Assembly (NCBI RefSeq): GCF_900167975.1
Contig: NZ_FUZU01000003.1
Location: 496,001-560,000, forward strand
Length of the DNA stretch: 64,000 bases
Direction: 5' to 3'
Source: Ohtaekwangia koreensis
GTDB lineage: Bacteria; Bacteroidota; Bacteroidia; Cytophagales; Cyclobacteriaceae
A program made the translations under genes and the position numbers. The notes beneath the pieces are model-generated. The model was given only the letters and a program-made list of their open reading frames with translations, did no database searches and was not told where the DNA came from. Positions 25,407 through 33,585 of the stretch are shown here, piece by piece; the stretch's first letter is position 1, and every line of letters begins with the position of its first letter.

Positions 25407-26082
25407 AGATAGCTTCGGCAATCAAAAAATCATCTTCCAAATCCACATCTAGTGATTTAATTGCACCTAACACGAAGATGTCAAGGTTTGGAGTGACTCT
25501 GTTGTTATACTTAAGATAGTTACTCTTGCTGTTGATATAAAAGGCATGATTTACCTCGTAGAGTGGCCTTAAGTCCTGCGTTCTTGGCCAATTTCCTCCT
25601 TCAATATCGAAGTTAATCATTTGCCGGCTATCGTTGTCCCAAAGAAACTGTTGCAGCTTATTCACGCTTAGCAAACTATCAAATGAATTATTGTTGAGGT
25701 TTTTAAAGTACTGTTCAATAGCTTGGTTGTAATCTTCAACACCAACAAATGGTGTCGTTACATGCAACCAAAGTATATGATCGGTGGATACGCAAGTCGG
25801 GACATAGGCAATCAGGTCTGATACCTTTGTTTCAGAAAGGCACAAATTCTCTGGTCGTTCAATAATACGGAGGCGGGTGTCTTTAAAACGTGATCCCACA
25901 TCAATGGAAGCCGGATCATTCGTTGATAGTATAATTTCATTAACGTTTTTGAGCTTGAGTATATTTTGCAATTTTAAATACAAAAGCCCTCCCTTTATTC
26001 CGCAAAAGTCTCTTGTGTTCTTATTTGCAACACGCTCACTGCCTTTTCGCGTTGGAAGGAACACGCTTATCGAATTATCCAT
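25384..26082 (-). CDS. Acylneuraminate cytidylyltransferase family protein (CMP-ulosonate synthetase)
   Basis: A 232-residue CTP-transferase of the NeuA/KdsB type. The N-terminal nucleotide loop SVFLPTRKGSERVANKNTRDF matches the P-x-R-x-G-S-x-x-x-x-x-K-N consensus. ILWLHVTTPFV corresponds to the QPTSPF block. Conserved acidic residues near the C-terminus (DVDLEDDFLIAE) match the Asp pair that binds metal in this fold. It is shorter and divergent from the NeuA/LegF-like enzyme at 32899-33585, so the locus has two different CMP-sugar synthetases. It overlaps the aldolase gene by 8 bases. The predicted product is a CMP-activated 2-keto-3-deoxy acid of unknown identity. Confidence 0.82.
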   Translation of the reverse strand: MDNSISVFLPTRKGSERVANKNTRDFCGIKGGLLYLKLQNILKLKNVNEIILSTNDPASIDVGSRFKDTRLRIIERPENLCLSETKVSDLIAYVPTCVSTDHILWLHVTTPFVGVEDYNQAIEQYFKNLNNNSFDSLLSVNKLQQFLWDNDSRQMINFDIEGGNWPRTQDLRPLYEVNHAFYINSKSNYLKYNNRVTPNLDIFVLGAIKSLDVDLEDDFLIAEAIYDRLYKV

Positions 26083-27634
26083 AGATGATTGAGTATACAG
26101 AATTTACATTAAGAGATTTATAATTAGTCGGTGTCAAACTATACAATGAGCAAGAACAAGAGTCTACAAATTTTTTGAACAAATATTCGTTCTCATATAT
26201 AAGACTCTGTTCTTTCTGTGTAATCGACCCCTCCTGGTAACCGTCATAACCGATTACTGCCAACTCTTCAACACCTAAGCACAATGCAGTTTGCAATGCT
26301 ATTGCCGTATGTGAATCCCCAAATTTATCCGTAAAAAGGTCAGAGGGCAATTCATAAGATTTGCCTCCAATAGCAGCAGGAATATATGTACCCATTTTTC
26401 TTGGATATGGAGGCAGCACACAGTTCCCTTTAAAATTTTTTATGTCTTCAAAAACTTGCTCCAATCTATAGCCTTCGTTGCCAACGAGTGAAAAATACTG
26501 ATCGAAATTTATATCTTTATATAGTGCCGCGTTTTTTGACGAAGCGTGTATTATTACAAGATCGTTTTGTGCTTTGATGAATTCACTTATTGCCCTTTGG
26601 TGGTATCTGGCTGTAGGACCTCCACCGATGATCAGCCCTTTTTTACTTTTTTTGTTTGGTCTAAATTCGGCTAGCCTCTCATTGTCAATTATACCTGCTT
26701 TCTGATTTTCAAGAGCTCTAATAATACTATTGATTGAGTAATACCGGGTAGACACCCACTCCATTACATCCTTTTGTGGAAGCGAATTAGCGCCAGAAAC
26801 CATATACGGTAGGTTTGTACCCCAGTGATAATTCTGTTTTAATTTTTCAAATCCGTCTACTGTCTTTGAAAGAGCATTAAAGTTTAGCTTCAGGCCCATC
26901 CTGGCATTCAGTGCGGTCAGCAGCAATTCTGTTTTCAAATTACCGGCACCACGTCCCATACCTGTAACAGTAGCATCAATAATCTCGGCACCGTGCTCCG
27001 CAGCAGTCAAAGAATTAATGAGCGCCAACTCCATATTATTATGACCATGAAAGCCTAACTTAACGGAGGTACGTTCTTTTACCATCTGTATAGTATCAAT
27101 AACATCTTGCGGATATACACCACCATAAGAATCTACCATGTAAAAGTAATCTGCTACAGCATCTACATATTTTAGTTCATTTAAAAATGCAGTATTCTGC
27201 TTCCACTTGCTCATGTACATGGTGTTGAAACCTACTTCAAATCCCATCTTCTTGATTTCTTCTGCAAGTTTTAACGCGCGGCTAAACTGCTCTGGATCAA
27301 GCGCAATTCGAACCATATCAATCAGTCCTACGCATGGCTTTAATAGTTGCTCAACATGTTCAGGTCTAACATTTTTTTCATCCAGAATAATTACCAGCTT
27401 TTTAGTCGACAATTGCCTGGCTTCCCGCAACACATATTCCGGGCAATAAAAATATTCACCCAGATATTCTTTCATGGGATTATTTCTATAACCAATCTCT
27501 AAATAATCGACTGGTAAATCATTAAAGGAGTTCAGGTAAGTGTTCACCAGATCTCTATTAAAATCCCAATTCGTGTAGTAGCCACCATCACGAAGGGTAC
27601 AATCCAATATTTTGTAGTTTATTATTTTATCCAT
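26075..27634 (-). CDS. DRE-TIM metallolyase-type aldolase fused to a C-terminal Rossmann-like domain
   Basis: A 519-residue two-domain protein. Residues 1-300 form an HMGL-like TIM barrel. ILDCTLRDGGYYTNW contains the catalytic Arg15-Asp16, GFHGHNNMELA the metal ligands His196 and His198 with Asn199, and TGMGRGAGN (224-232) the conserved loop. Relatives condense or cleave pyruvate or acetyl-CoA adducts (4-hydroxy-2-oxovalerate aldolase, HMG-CoA lyase). Residues 330-519 begin LIIGGGPTA and end with GDSHTAIALQTALCLGVEELAVIGYDGY and TPTNYKSL, resembling the DUF115/GT42 Rossmann-like fold. It is encoded with a cytidylyltransferase and a phosphatase, so formation of a 2-keto-3-deoxy sugar acid is the natural guess. 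No described pathway of this exact form is known to me. Confidence 0.75.
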   Translation of the reverse strand: MDKIINYKILDCTLRDGGYYTNWDFNRDLVNTYLNSFNDLPVDYLEIGYRNNPMKEYLGEYFYCPEYVLREARQLSTKKLVIILDEKNVRPEHVEQLLKPCVGLIDMVRIALDPEQFSRALKLAEEIKKMGFEVGFNTMYMSKWKQNTAFLNELKYVDAVADYFYMVDSYGGVYPQDVIDTIQMVKERTSVKLGFHGHNNMELALINSLTAAEHGAEIIDATVTGMGRGAGNLKTELLLTALNARMGLKLNFNALSKTVDGFEKLKQNYHWGTNLPYMVSGANSLPQKDVMEWVSTRYYSINSIIRALENQKAGIIDNERLAEFRPNKKSKKGLIIGGGPTARYHQRAISEFIKAQNDLVIIHASSKNAALYKDINFDQYFSLVGNEGYRLEQVFEDIKNFKGNCVLPPYPRKMGTYIPAAIGGKSYELPSDLFTDKFGDSHTAIALQTALCLGVEELAVIGYDGYQEGSITQKEQSLIYENEYLFKKFVDSCSCSLYSLTPTNYKSLNVNSVYSIIYG

Positions 27635-29103
27635 TTCAATCTCATCCTAACGTTGAACACTCTATACACTATGCGAATTATTCTGGCTACTATTTTTGTC
27701 ATCCAATCATAATCATTCATTCTTATACCTTTAAAAAGTGGCGGTGAGGTGATCGTTTTTTGATCATAATACTTCGCTTTAACGCCACCCTTCAAAGCAT
27801 AAAAACCATACTTTATACAGCCAGTTATATCTTTGTTTGGCAAATCGGTTTTAAGCAAGCTCAAGATATCCTCTTTATCATTCGGAATATAGGCAACATC
27901 CAAAAACCAGTAAAAACTCTTTGCCAGCAAAATTACAGGTTTTCTCCAAAAACTTGATTCAATCCCTATACTGGAGCCAAAGACGATAATTTTATCAGCC
28001 ATATTTATCAGCGCATAACTATCTACCGGGCTTTCAGGTGGAATCACATGGATATTTGGATGTATCTTATCCAGCGTAAGGATTCCGGTGGCCTCTGCTC
28101 CTTTGACACCTTTTAAATTAGGATGCATGCGGATTATCAGATTAGAATCTGGTAACTGTTTCCCCATCAAATCCACCACATAGTTGATACCGTCTAACTG
28201 GTCAACGAAAAAAGGATTCTTGTATTCTTTACCTACGGCAGCAAATTCATCGTCCGAACTTGTGAATAAAACAATGTTCCTGCTACTGTTTTTTACTTCC
28301 TCAGGCAACAAGCCTTTTTGTTGGCCTGCTACATACGACTTGTCAACAATAACTTTCCCCGCTTTCTTTTCCTCAAAAAACTGGATACCAATCTTCGTCT
28401 TTTCATCGAGTGTATATTCAGGATTATTCCAAGCCTTGTTTATCCACTCCGTCTTTGCTACAATGTTATGTGGTAATGTATTCTTGAAAATTTCTATATA
28501 TCCTCCCGGACGGGTCCGCTCATAATTATAGCAATCTATACCTAAAGCTTCAGCCGCACGAAATATAGCTCTCTTATAGTCCATTCTGCCATTAAAACTT
28601 ACTACGGTGTTAATACCGTTCTCCTTCAAAAAACGCTTACTAGCTATATATAGCGCCAAAGAATTAACTTTTGATTTCATTATATAGGTTGACTTATTTG
28701 CCAATTCCAAATCGCGACTCCGTGTATTAGAGATATAGACCGAAAGCAGTGCCTCTCCGATTTCAAAGTTGTGGTATTTGGTATTAAAGTCAATAGCGGC
28801 ATTGTCGTTAAAGAACAAATTGGCTTGATTCAAGTCATCCGCTGTTAAGATATCCTGAAAACTTAAAGGCGTGTAATCACCATTAAATAGCCTTAGATTT
28901 CTATTCGCATTAATCCTACATGAAAAGCAGACGTTCGGCCTTCCCTCAAAATTAAAATAGCATGCATCAAAGCTATTTAAGCAATTCAAATAATATATTT
29001 TATCTGACGGACCTTTCGATTCAACACGTTCTGCCAGTTGATCCAGCATAATGGATCTTGAGCATGTGTTTACATTATATGCTGAAACTATCAGAGTATT
29101 CAT
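27622..29103 (-). CDS. Capsule_synth/Kdo-transferase-like protein
   Basis: A 493-residue protein starting at ATG 29103, two bases after the upstream stop (a TTG at 29109 is the longer option). The C-terminal GT-B half has IIRMHPN (His near 327) and VFGSSIGIESSFWRKPVIL (about 374-392). These are the two conserved blocks of KpsC/KpsS-type CMP-Kdo transferases (HP motif and S-x-x-G-x-E). The N-terminus is unusual: a Cys-rich stretch with CFSC at 59-62 and Cys at 14, 41 and 48. It ends with a basic tail. In this context it may use a CMP-ulosonate made by its downstream neighbours. The family is likely; the donor is inferred. Confidence 0.6.
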   Translation of the reverse strand: MNTLIVSAYNVNTCSRSIMLDQLAERVESKGPSDKIYYLNCLNSFDACYFNFEGRPNVCFSCRINANRNLRLFNGDYTPLSFQDILTADDLNQANLFFNDNAAIDFNTKYHNFEIGEALLSVYISNTRSRDLELANKSTYIMKSKVNSLALYIASKRFLKENGINTVVSFNGRMDYKRAIFRAAEALGIDCYNYERTRPGGYIEIFKNTLPHNIVAKTEWINKAWNNPEYTLDEKTKIGIQFFEEKKAGKVIVDKSYVAGQQKGLLPEEVKNSSRNIVLFTSSDDEFAAVGKEYKNPFFVDQLDGINYVVDLMGKQLPDSNLIIRMHPNLKGVKGAEATGILTLDKIHPNIHVIPPESPVDSYALINMADKIIVFGSSIGIESSFWRKPVILLAKSFYWFLDVAYIPNDKEDILSLLKTDLPNKDITGCIKYGFYALKGGVKAKYYDQKTITSPPLFKGIRMNDYDWMTKIVARIIRIVYRVFNVRMRLKWIK

Positions 29104-29105
29104 TT

Positions 29106-30179
29106 TCAATTTATTAAAATTTTTTCCCAGCTATTCATAACTTTTTCCTGCGTGAATCTGTCCAGTCCCTTCGTAACGTTTCTTTTCAGATGCGCATACA
29201 GATCCTTATTTACAAGAAGCTCGGTCATTGCTTCTCCCATTTTTTCATAATCACCTACCGGAAATAAATAGCCGTTATCTCCATGAAAAATTATTTCTTT
29301 AGGACCTGTCTTGGCTAGTGACGAAATCACTGGTGTGCCTAATGACAAAGCCTCTACCACTACATTTGGAAAGCCTTCGCGAAGCGAAGCATTTATTAGT
29401 GCGACAGCATTCACCATATAAGGATGCGGGTCACCTATAAATCCCTTCAGCTTAACGTAATCAGTCAACTCAAGCTTTCTGATCAATGCTTTCAAATGAA
29501 GCATCTCCGAACCATCTCCTAAGATAACTAAATCTGCTCTTTCAAAAATCCTGAATCGATGATATGCTTCTATTACCTGTGCTACATTCTTTTGCCGGCT
29601 AAGTCTCGACACTATTGCAAAGTATGTGCGGCTTTCAGGAAGTTCTGATGCTTGCTCCGCGTTCTTTTTGGGCAGAGGAACCGGGTTATAGATGGTTACT
29701 AACTTGCGCTTATTAAGAAAAAACCGAGTAACATCTTCCTTCAATTCTTCTGATGGGCATACTACGTATTTTACCCAGGGCATATTATAGAAAAACCAGA
29801 ATTGCCATTGCTTGTACTTTTTATAGCCTATCAAAGGATAGATATCAAATCTGGTGACTGTATGTCTGAATAAAACGCATGTGGCTAATAAGCTGCCTAT
29901 ACGTGACATCGCAATCAGTCGCTTCGGTCTAAGCGTTCTGACTAGCTTTCTTACATTTGCTATAACATATAATGCACTAAGTACCTTACTGGTGTATCGC
30001 TTATGATCTACATGAACAATATTTACTCTGGGATCCAGTTCAAAAGCGATGTTGCGTATAAAAAGAGCTATAGTAACAGCATGGCCACGGCTAACCAAAT
30101 GGTTAGCGAGTATAGCAGTATTGCGTTCTGCTCCACCTTTCTTCAGTGAGCCTACTAATAATAGATAATTAAATTTCAT
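29106..30179 (-). CDS. Glycosyltransferase family 4
   Basis: A 357-residue GT4 enzyme. I start it at the ATG 30179, which overlaps the upstream stop (TGATG), rather than the TTG three bases earlier. The N-domain loop SLKKGGAERNTAILANHLVSRGH, the donor-domain opening FAIVSRLSRQKNVAQVIEA and EGFPNVVVE (EX7E) are clear. The sequence between residues 110 and 150 is rich in aromatic and basic residues and may touch the membrane. Donor unknown; it lies between the GT42-like and Kdo-transferase-like genes. Confidence 0.9.
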   Translation of the reverse strand: MKFNYLLLVGSLKKGGAERNTAILANHLVSRGHAVTIALFIRNIAFELDPRVNIVHVDHKRYTSKVLSALYVIANVRKLVRTLRPKRLIAMSRIGSLLATCVLFRHTVTRFDIYPLIGYKKYKQWQFWFFYNMPWVKYVVCPSEELKEDVTRFFLNKRKLVTIYNPVPLPKKNAEQASELPESRTYFAIVSRLSRQKNVAQVIEAYHRFRIFERADLVILGDGSEMLHLKALIRKLELTDYVKLKGFIGDPHPYMVNAVALINASLREGFPNVVVEALSLGTPVISSLAKTGPKEIIFHGDNGYLFPVGDYEKMGEAMTELLVNKDLYAHLKRNVTKGLDRFTQEKVMNSWEKILIN

Positions 30180-31051
30180 CAATTGTACGTTGGTAAGAAT
30201 CTACTAAGCAGTGAAGAACTATTATAGATAAATATGGATACATCCTTTGAAATACCATGCTCTCTAATAAGTTGGATCAAATCTTCCACAATCAACTCTC
30301 CGTAAAGTTTATTGTTCGTTTTGTGAATTGAATCACTACTAAAGACTTTTTTATTCTCTTCAATCAAAGCAGAAATAACATCATCAGAAACAGAGGGGTT
30401 TTTCAAAAATGTAGTATCATAAAAATAATCTGAATTCATCAAATCTATACCACAAATAATGATTCGCTTATATTTCATTTTAATTCCGAAAAACAAGAGA
30501 CCGACTATTGAGGCTCTCTTCCAAAAATTAATAAAATTGAATAAACCATATTTGTACAAGAAATCAATCACCGACAAAGAGAGATTAAAATATCTCTGGG
30601 AGGAACCAGGGATTGAAAAAAAGTCCATAAATGACCCGACACCAAATACCTTATCACGAAAAGCGCTATCTCTCGCAAAACGAACATCTTTATATATTAC
30701 TAATGAAGATTTATATTGTTCTTCTACAGAAAGAAATAGTTTCTTAAAAGTCTCATATCTTCCCTTGTCCCTTGGTGTTTCAAAGAAATAAAAACTCGGC
30801 ACAAAACTATGAACGGGCCAAAAATTAAAACCTATAGTATCATAACCAGCAAACTCTTCCCAATGAATTTTACTAATTTCATTAATGGATTTTCCGCTTC
30901 CTAATATAACGAGGGTATCTGATTTTTTTCTCTTCTGTAGTTCATTCCAAGTAACAGTTTTACTTTCACCTTTTTTTCTCCAACTAATCTTCGAAAACTT
31001 CAGAAGAACTTTATATATAAAGTAATTTATATAGATGATTCGTTTTATCAT
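30179..31051 (-). CDS. GT42/DUF115-like protein, candidate sialyltransferase
   Basis: A 290-residue protein starting at ATG 31051, five bases after the ABC-exporter stop; an earlier TTG at 31075 is in frame. The order of blocks follows Campylobacter Cst-type (GT42) sialyltransferases. LVILGSGKSINEI (48-60) stands for the nucleotide loop. IIICGIDLMNSDYFYDT (197-213) stands for the G-I-D block. SIHKTN (241-246) holds a His-x-x-Asn like the catalytic His region, and YNSSSLLSRFLP (276-287) matches the C-terminal N-S-x-L block. A short N-terminal hydrophobic stretch could associate with the membrane. The gene is strikingly AT-rich. A DUF115 protein of other function is the main alternative. Confidence 0.5.
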   Translation of the reverse strand: MIKRIIYINYFIYKVLLKFSKISWRKKGESKTVTWNELQKRKKSDTLVILGSGKSINEISKIHWEEFAGYDTIGFNFWPVHSFVPSFYFFETPRDKGRYETFKKLFLSVEEQYKSSLVIYKDVRFARDSAFRDKVFGVGSFMDFFSIPGSSQRYFNLSLSVIDFLYKYGLFNFINFWKRASIVGLLFFGIKMKYKRIIICGIDLMNSDYFYDTTFLKNPSVSDDVISALIEENKKVFSSDSIHKTNNKLYGELIVEDLIQLIREHGISKDVSIFIYNSSSLLSRFLPTYN

Positions 31052-31055
31052 TGCA

Positions 31056-32855
31056 TTAAAACTGTTGCAGTTCAACCATTTTCTGGAATTTCTTTGAATT
31101 CACTTTCAAATCATCAAAATTGCCTATATCTTCAATTACACCTTTATTAAGATAGATGATCCTGTCAGCATTCTTAACTGTCGACAACCTGTGGGCAATG
31201 ATAATAATGGTGAATTGTCCTTTAAGTTGATCTATATTTTCCTGAATGCTTCGTTCTGTTTCGGAATCAAGTGCTGATGTTGCTTCGTCCATAAATAGGA
31301 AGTCAACATCTTTATATAACTCACGGGCAATAGAGATGCGCTGTTTTTGCCCACCACTCACCATAATACCATTATTTCCTAACTGTGCTTTTTCTTTATC
31401 GGGCAGGCCCATTACAAAATCATATATAGAAGCCATTTTCATAGCCCGTTCAAATCGCTGAATATTGGCAGGCGTTGGTACATCCCAAAATGTTATGTTA
31501 TTAAATACAGTATCATTGAAGATAACGGGCTCTTGTGTGATATACCCTATTCTCTTTTGAAACGATACGATATCAATCGTCTGACTATCCTTATCATCAA
31601 TAAAGAACATTCCTTTTTCACCACTTAAAAGTCCGCTCAATACATTCATTAACGTGGTCTTTCCAGAACCACTTTCTCCTACCAGCGCAATGGTTTCATT
31701 TTTTGGTATTTCAAGGGAGATATCCCGAAGTATAGGTTCATTTCCATAGGAGAAAGATAAATTTTTCAGTAGCAATGACTTCTGAAACTTATCTACTTTT
31801 TCGGTTCCTCTCACCTCCTGATGTGATCTCAGTTCATTCGTAAATTCAGACATGTTCTCCAAAGAACCGGAAACTGATAAAAAAGTATTCCAATAGTTCT
31901 GAAGGGCCATTAAAAAGGTAAGGGACCTATAGAAGAACAATAAACTCAAAATAATCAGTCCCAAGCTCTGAGAGAAAAATTTTACCTGTACCAGGATCAC
32001 GGACACTACTACCACCATAACGATTGGTTCTCTCATGGCTGCCAGAAATGTAGACATCAGGCCTATTCTTCGTTGTGCCTCTTCTATTTTTAGAATAATG
32101 CGTTTTAGTTTATCTCCAAAATCGTGTATCAGTCCTGTAGCCTTTAAGTATTTAAAGTTTGCAACCTTTTGAATTAACAATCCTTGAAAAATGTGAGACT
32201 CCTTCGTTAGCTCCCGAGACAACTGCTTTGTAATCTGGTATACTTTTTTAAATATCAAGTTAGTAAGGGCTCCACCGATAGCAACCAGAATGGCGAATTG
32301 AGGATTAACCATAAAGGCAAGGAAAATATATACTGCTACCAATACACCGTACTGAAAAGATGTAAAGTAAGATCGATAAGCCTGCAATACTTTCTCAACT
32401 TCTCCGCTAAATGTGTTTTGAATTCTTCCTGAGTCACTGCTTACAAAAGCTTTATATTTAAAACCGGAAAGCAATGTGATATTTGAAAACCGAATTATCC
32501 TTATAAATCGTTGTTGCAAGAGCACTTTATAATATCCTTCAGCATATTTCATTAATCCTTTCAAAACAAAAAAAGTAAGGATTACCAAAAGAACTGTTTG
32601 TAGTGTGAGGCTAAAACCCAACCAACTCAACCCGTCAACCAAAAAAGATAAATTTCCCATCTGTTCAGACTGAACCTGAGCACCACTATTATCCACCATC
32701 TGTAGTAACGGCAGAAACATAGCCAACCCGAAACCATCCAGAACACCTACTGCTAAACTTATACCGACAGAAATAAAAATTCTGTAACCAAGATAATTAT
32801 AGAAGTAGTAGAAGTCTTCAAATTGTTTTTTAATTAATTGCTTTAGCCTATCCAC
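31056..32855 (-). CDS. ABC exporter, fused permease-ATPase (MsbA/PglK-like)
   Basis: A 599-residue half-transporter with a GTG start at 32855. It has an N-terminal six-helix membrane domain (about 25-320) and a C-terminal ATPase. Walker A is GESGSGKTT (near 394), Q-loop GYITQEP, signature VSGGQKQRIS, Walker B VDFLFMDEATSALD and H-loop AHRLS. In Campylobacter the related PglK flips lipid-linked oligosaccharide. No Wzx-type flippase is encoded in the window, so this protein is the best candidate for moving the lipid-linked glycan across the inner membrane. It lies between the two CMP-sugar blocks. Export of another lipid or peptide cannot be excluded. Confidence 0.9.
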   Translation of the reverse strand: MDRLKQLIKKQFEDFYYFYNYLGYRIFISVGISLAVGVLDGFGLAMFLPLLQMVDNSGAQVQSEQMGNLSFLVDGLSWLGFSLTLQTVLLVILTFFVLKGLMKYAEGYYKVLLQQRFIRIIRFSNITLLSGFKYKAFVSSDSGRIQNTFSGEVEKVLQAYRSYFTSFQYGVLVAVYIFLAFMVNPQFAILVAIGGALTNLIFKKVYQITKQLSRELTKESHIFQGLLIQKVANFKYLKATGLIHDFGDKLKRIILKIEEAQRRIGLMSTFLAAMREPIVMVVVVSVILVQVKFFSQSLGLIILSLLFFYRSLTFLMALQNYWNTFLSVSGSLENMSEFTNELRSHQEVRGTEKVDKFQKSLLLKNLSFSYGNEPILRDISLEIPKNETIALVGESGSGKTTLMNVLSGLLSGEKGMFFIDDKDSQTIDIVSFQKRIGYITQEPVIFNDTVFNNITFWDVPTPANIQRFERAMKMASIYDFVMGLPDKEKAQLGNNGIMVSGGQKQRISIARELYKDVDFLFMDEATSALDSETERSIQENIDQLKGQFTIIIIAHRLSTVKNADRIIYLNKGVIEDIGNFDDLKVNSKKFQKMVELQQF

Positions 32856-32898
32856 AGATTCAGAATTTTAACGAATTGATAACTTCGGTTTTTTCAGT

Positions 32899-33585
32899 TT
32901 ATACTAGTCCCTGATTTAGTATAGTCTCACATAGAGCCCAGTCTAAAGGGGAATCTATATCCTGTGAGTGTAACTCATCCATAACATACTTCCTGACTTT
33001 TTTAAATTCATGAAGCGGTTGTTTTCGCAATGAAAAAACATTAATCATGTATAATGACCCATTATAAAAGTAGCTTGACGGAGCATCCTGCCGTCTCTTA
33101 AAAGAACCTGACTTACTTTTTTGAAGAAATCCTTCCTGGTCCTCTTCAAAAATATTAAAATAAGGACTATAGGGACTCACCCCTACGGATACAACCATGT
33201 CCAACGAACTAGTATATAGCGCTTTGATCTCCTGTAAATGTTCTGCCTTACGGAAAGGCGATGTCGGCTGCATTAGCAAAACAGAATCATATTGAATTCC
33301 GTTCTTCGCATAAAAGTCCAAAGCATGCAGTAATACCTCGTAGGTACCGGCTGTGTCGGTAGCCAACGATTCAGGTCTGGTAAAGGGAACTTTCAAACCC
33401 GTTTCCAGAACACAATCAATAATTTTATCAGAGTCTGTAGAGATACATATATCTGCATCATCTGTGAAAGTTCTTGCAACTTTTATACTGTGATGTATCA
33501 ACGGAATTCCGCCCAACGGCTTAATATTTTTAAGGGGTATACCCTTTGAACCACCACGTGCCGGTATAATTACTAAGGTTTTCAT
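32899..33585 (-). CDS. CMP-N-acetylneuraminate/legionaminate synthetase (NeuA/LegF-like)
   Basis: A 228-residue cytidylyltransferase. TLVIIPARGGSKGIPLKN is the canonical CTP-binding N-terminus, and VLLMQPTSPFRKAEHL the substrate loop. It activates a nonulosonic acid with CTP in the cytoplasm. The gene is immediately preceded (no intervening base) by the PtmE-like gene and follows the LegG/LegI pair. Together with LegB this makes CMP-legionaminic acid the most likely product, with plain CMP-sialic acid as the alternative. Confidence 0.9.
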   Translation of the reverse strand: MKTLVIIPARGGSKGIPLKNIKPLGGIPLIHHSIKVARTFTDDADICISTDSDKIIDCVLETGLKVPFTRPESLATDTAGTYEVLLHALDFYAKNGIQYDSVLLMQPTSPFRKAEHLQEIKALYTSSLDMVVSVGVSPYSPYFNIFEEDQEGFLQKSKSGSFKRRQDAPSSYFYNGSLYMINVFSLRKQPLHEFKKVRKYVMDELHSQDIDSPLDWALCETILNQGLV

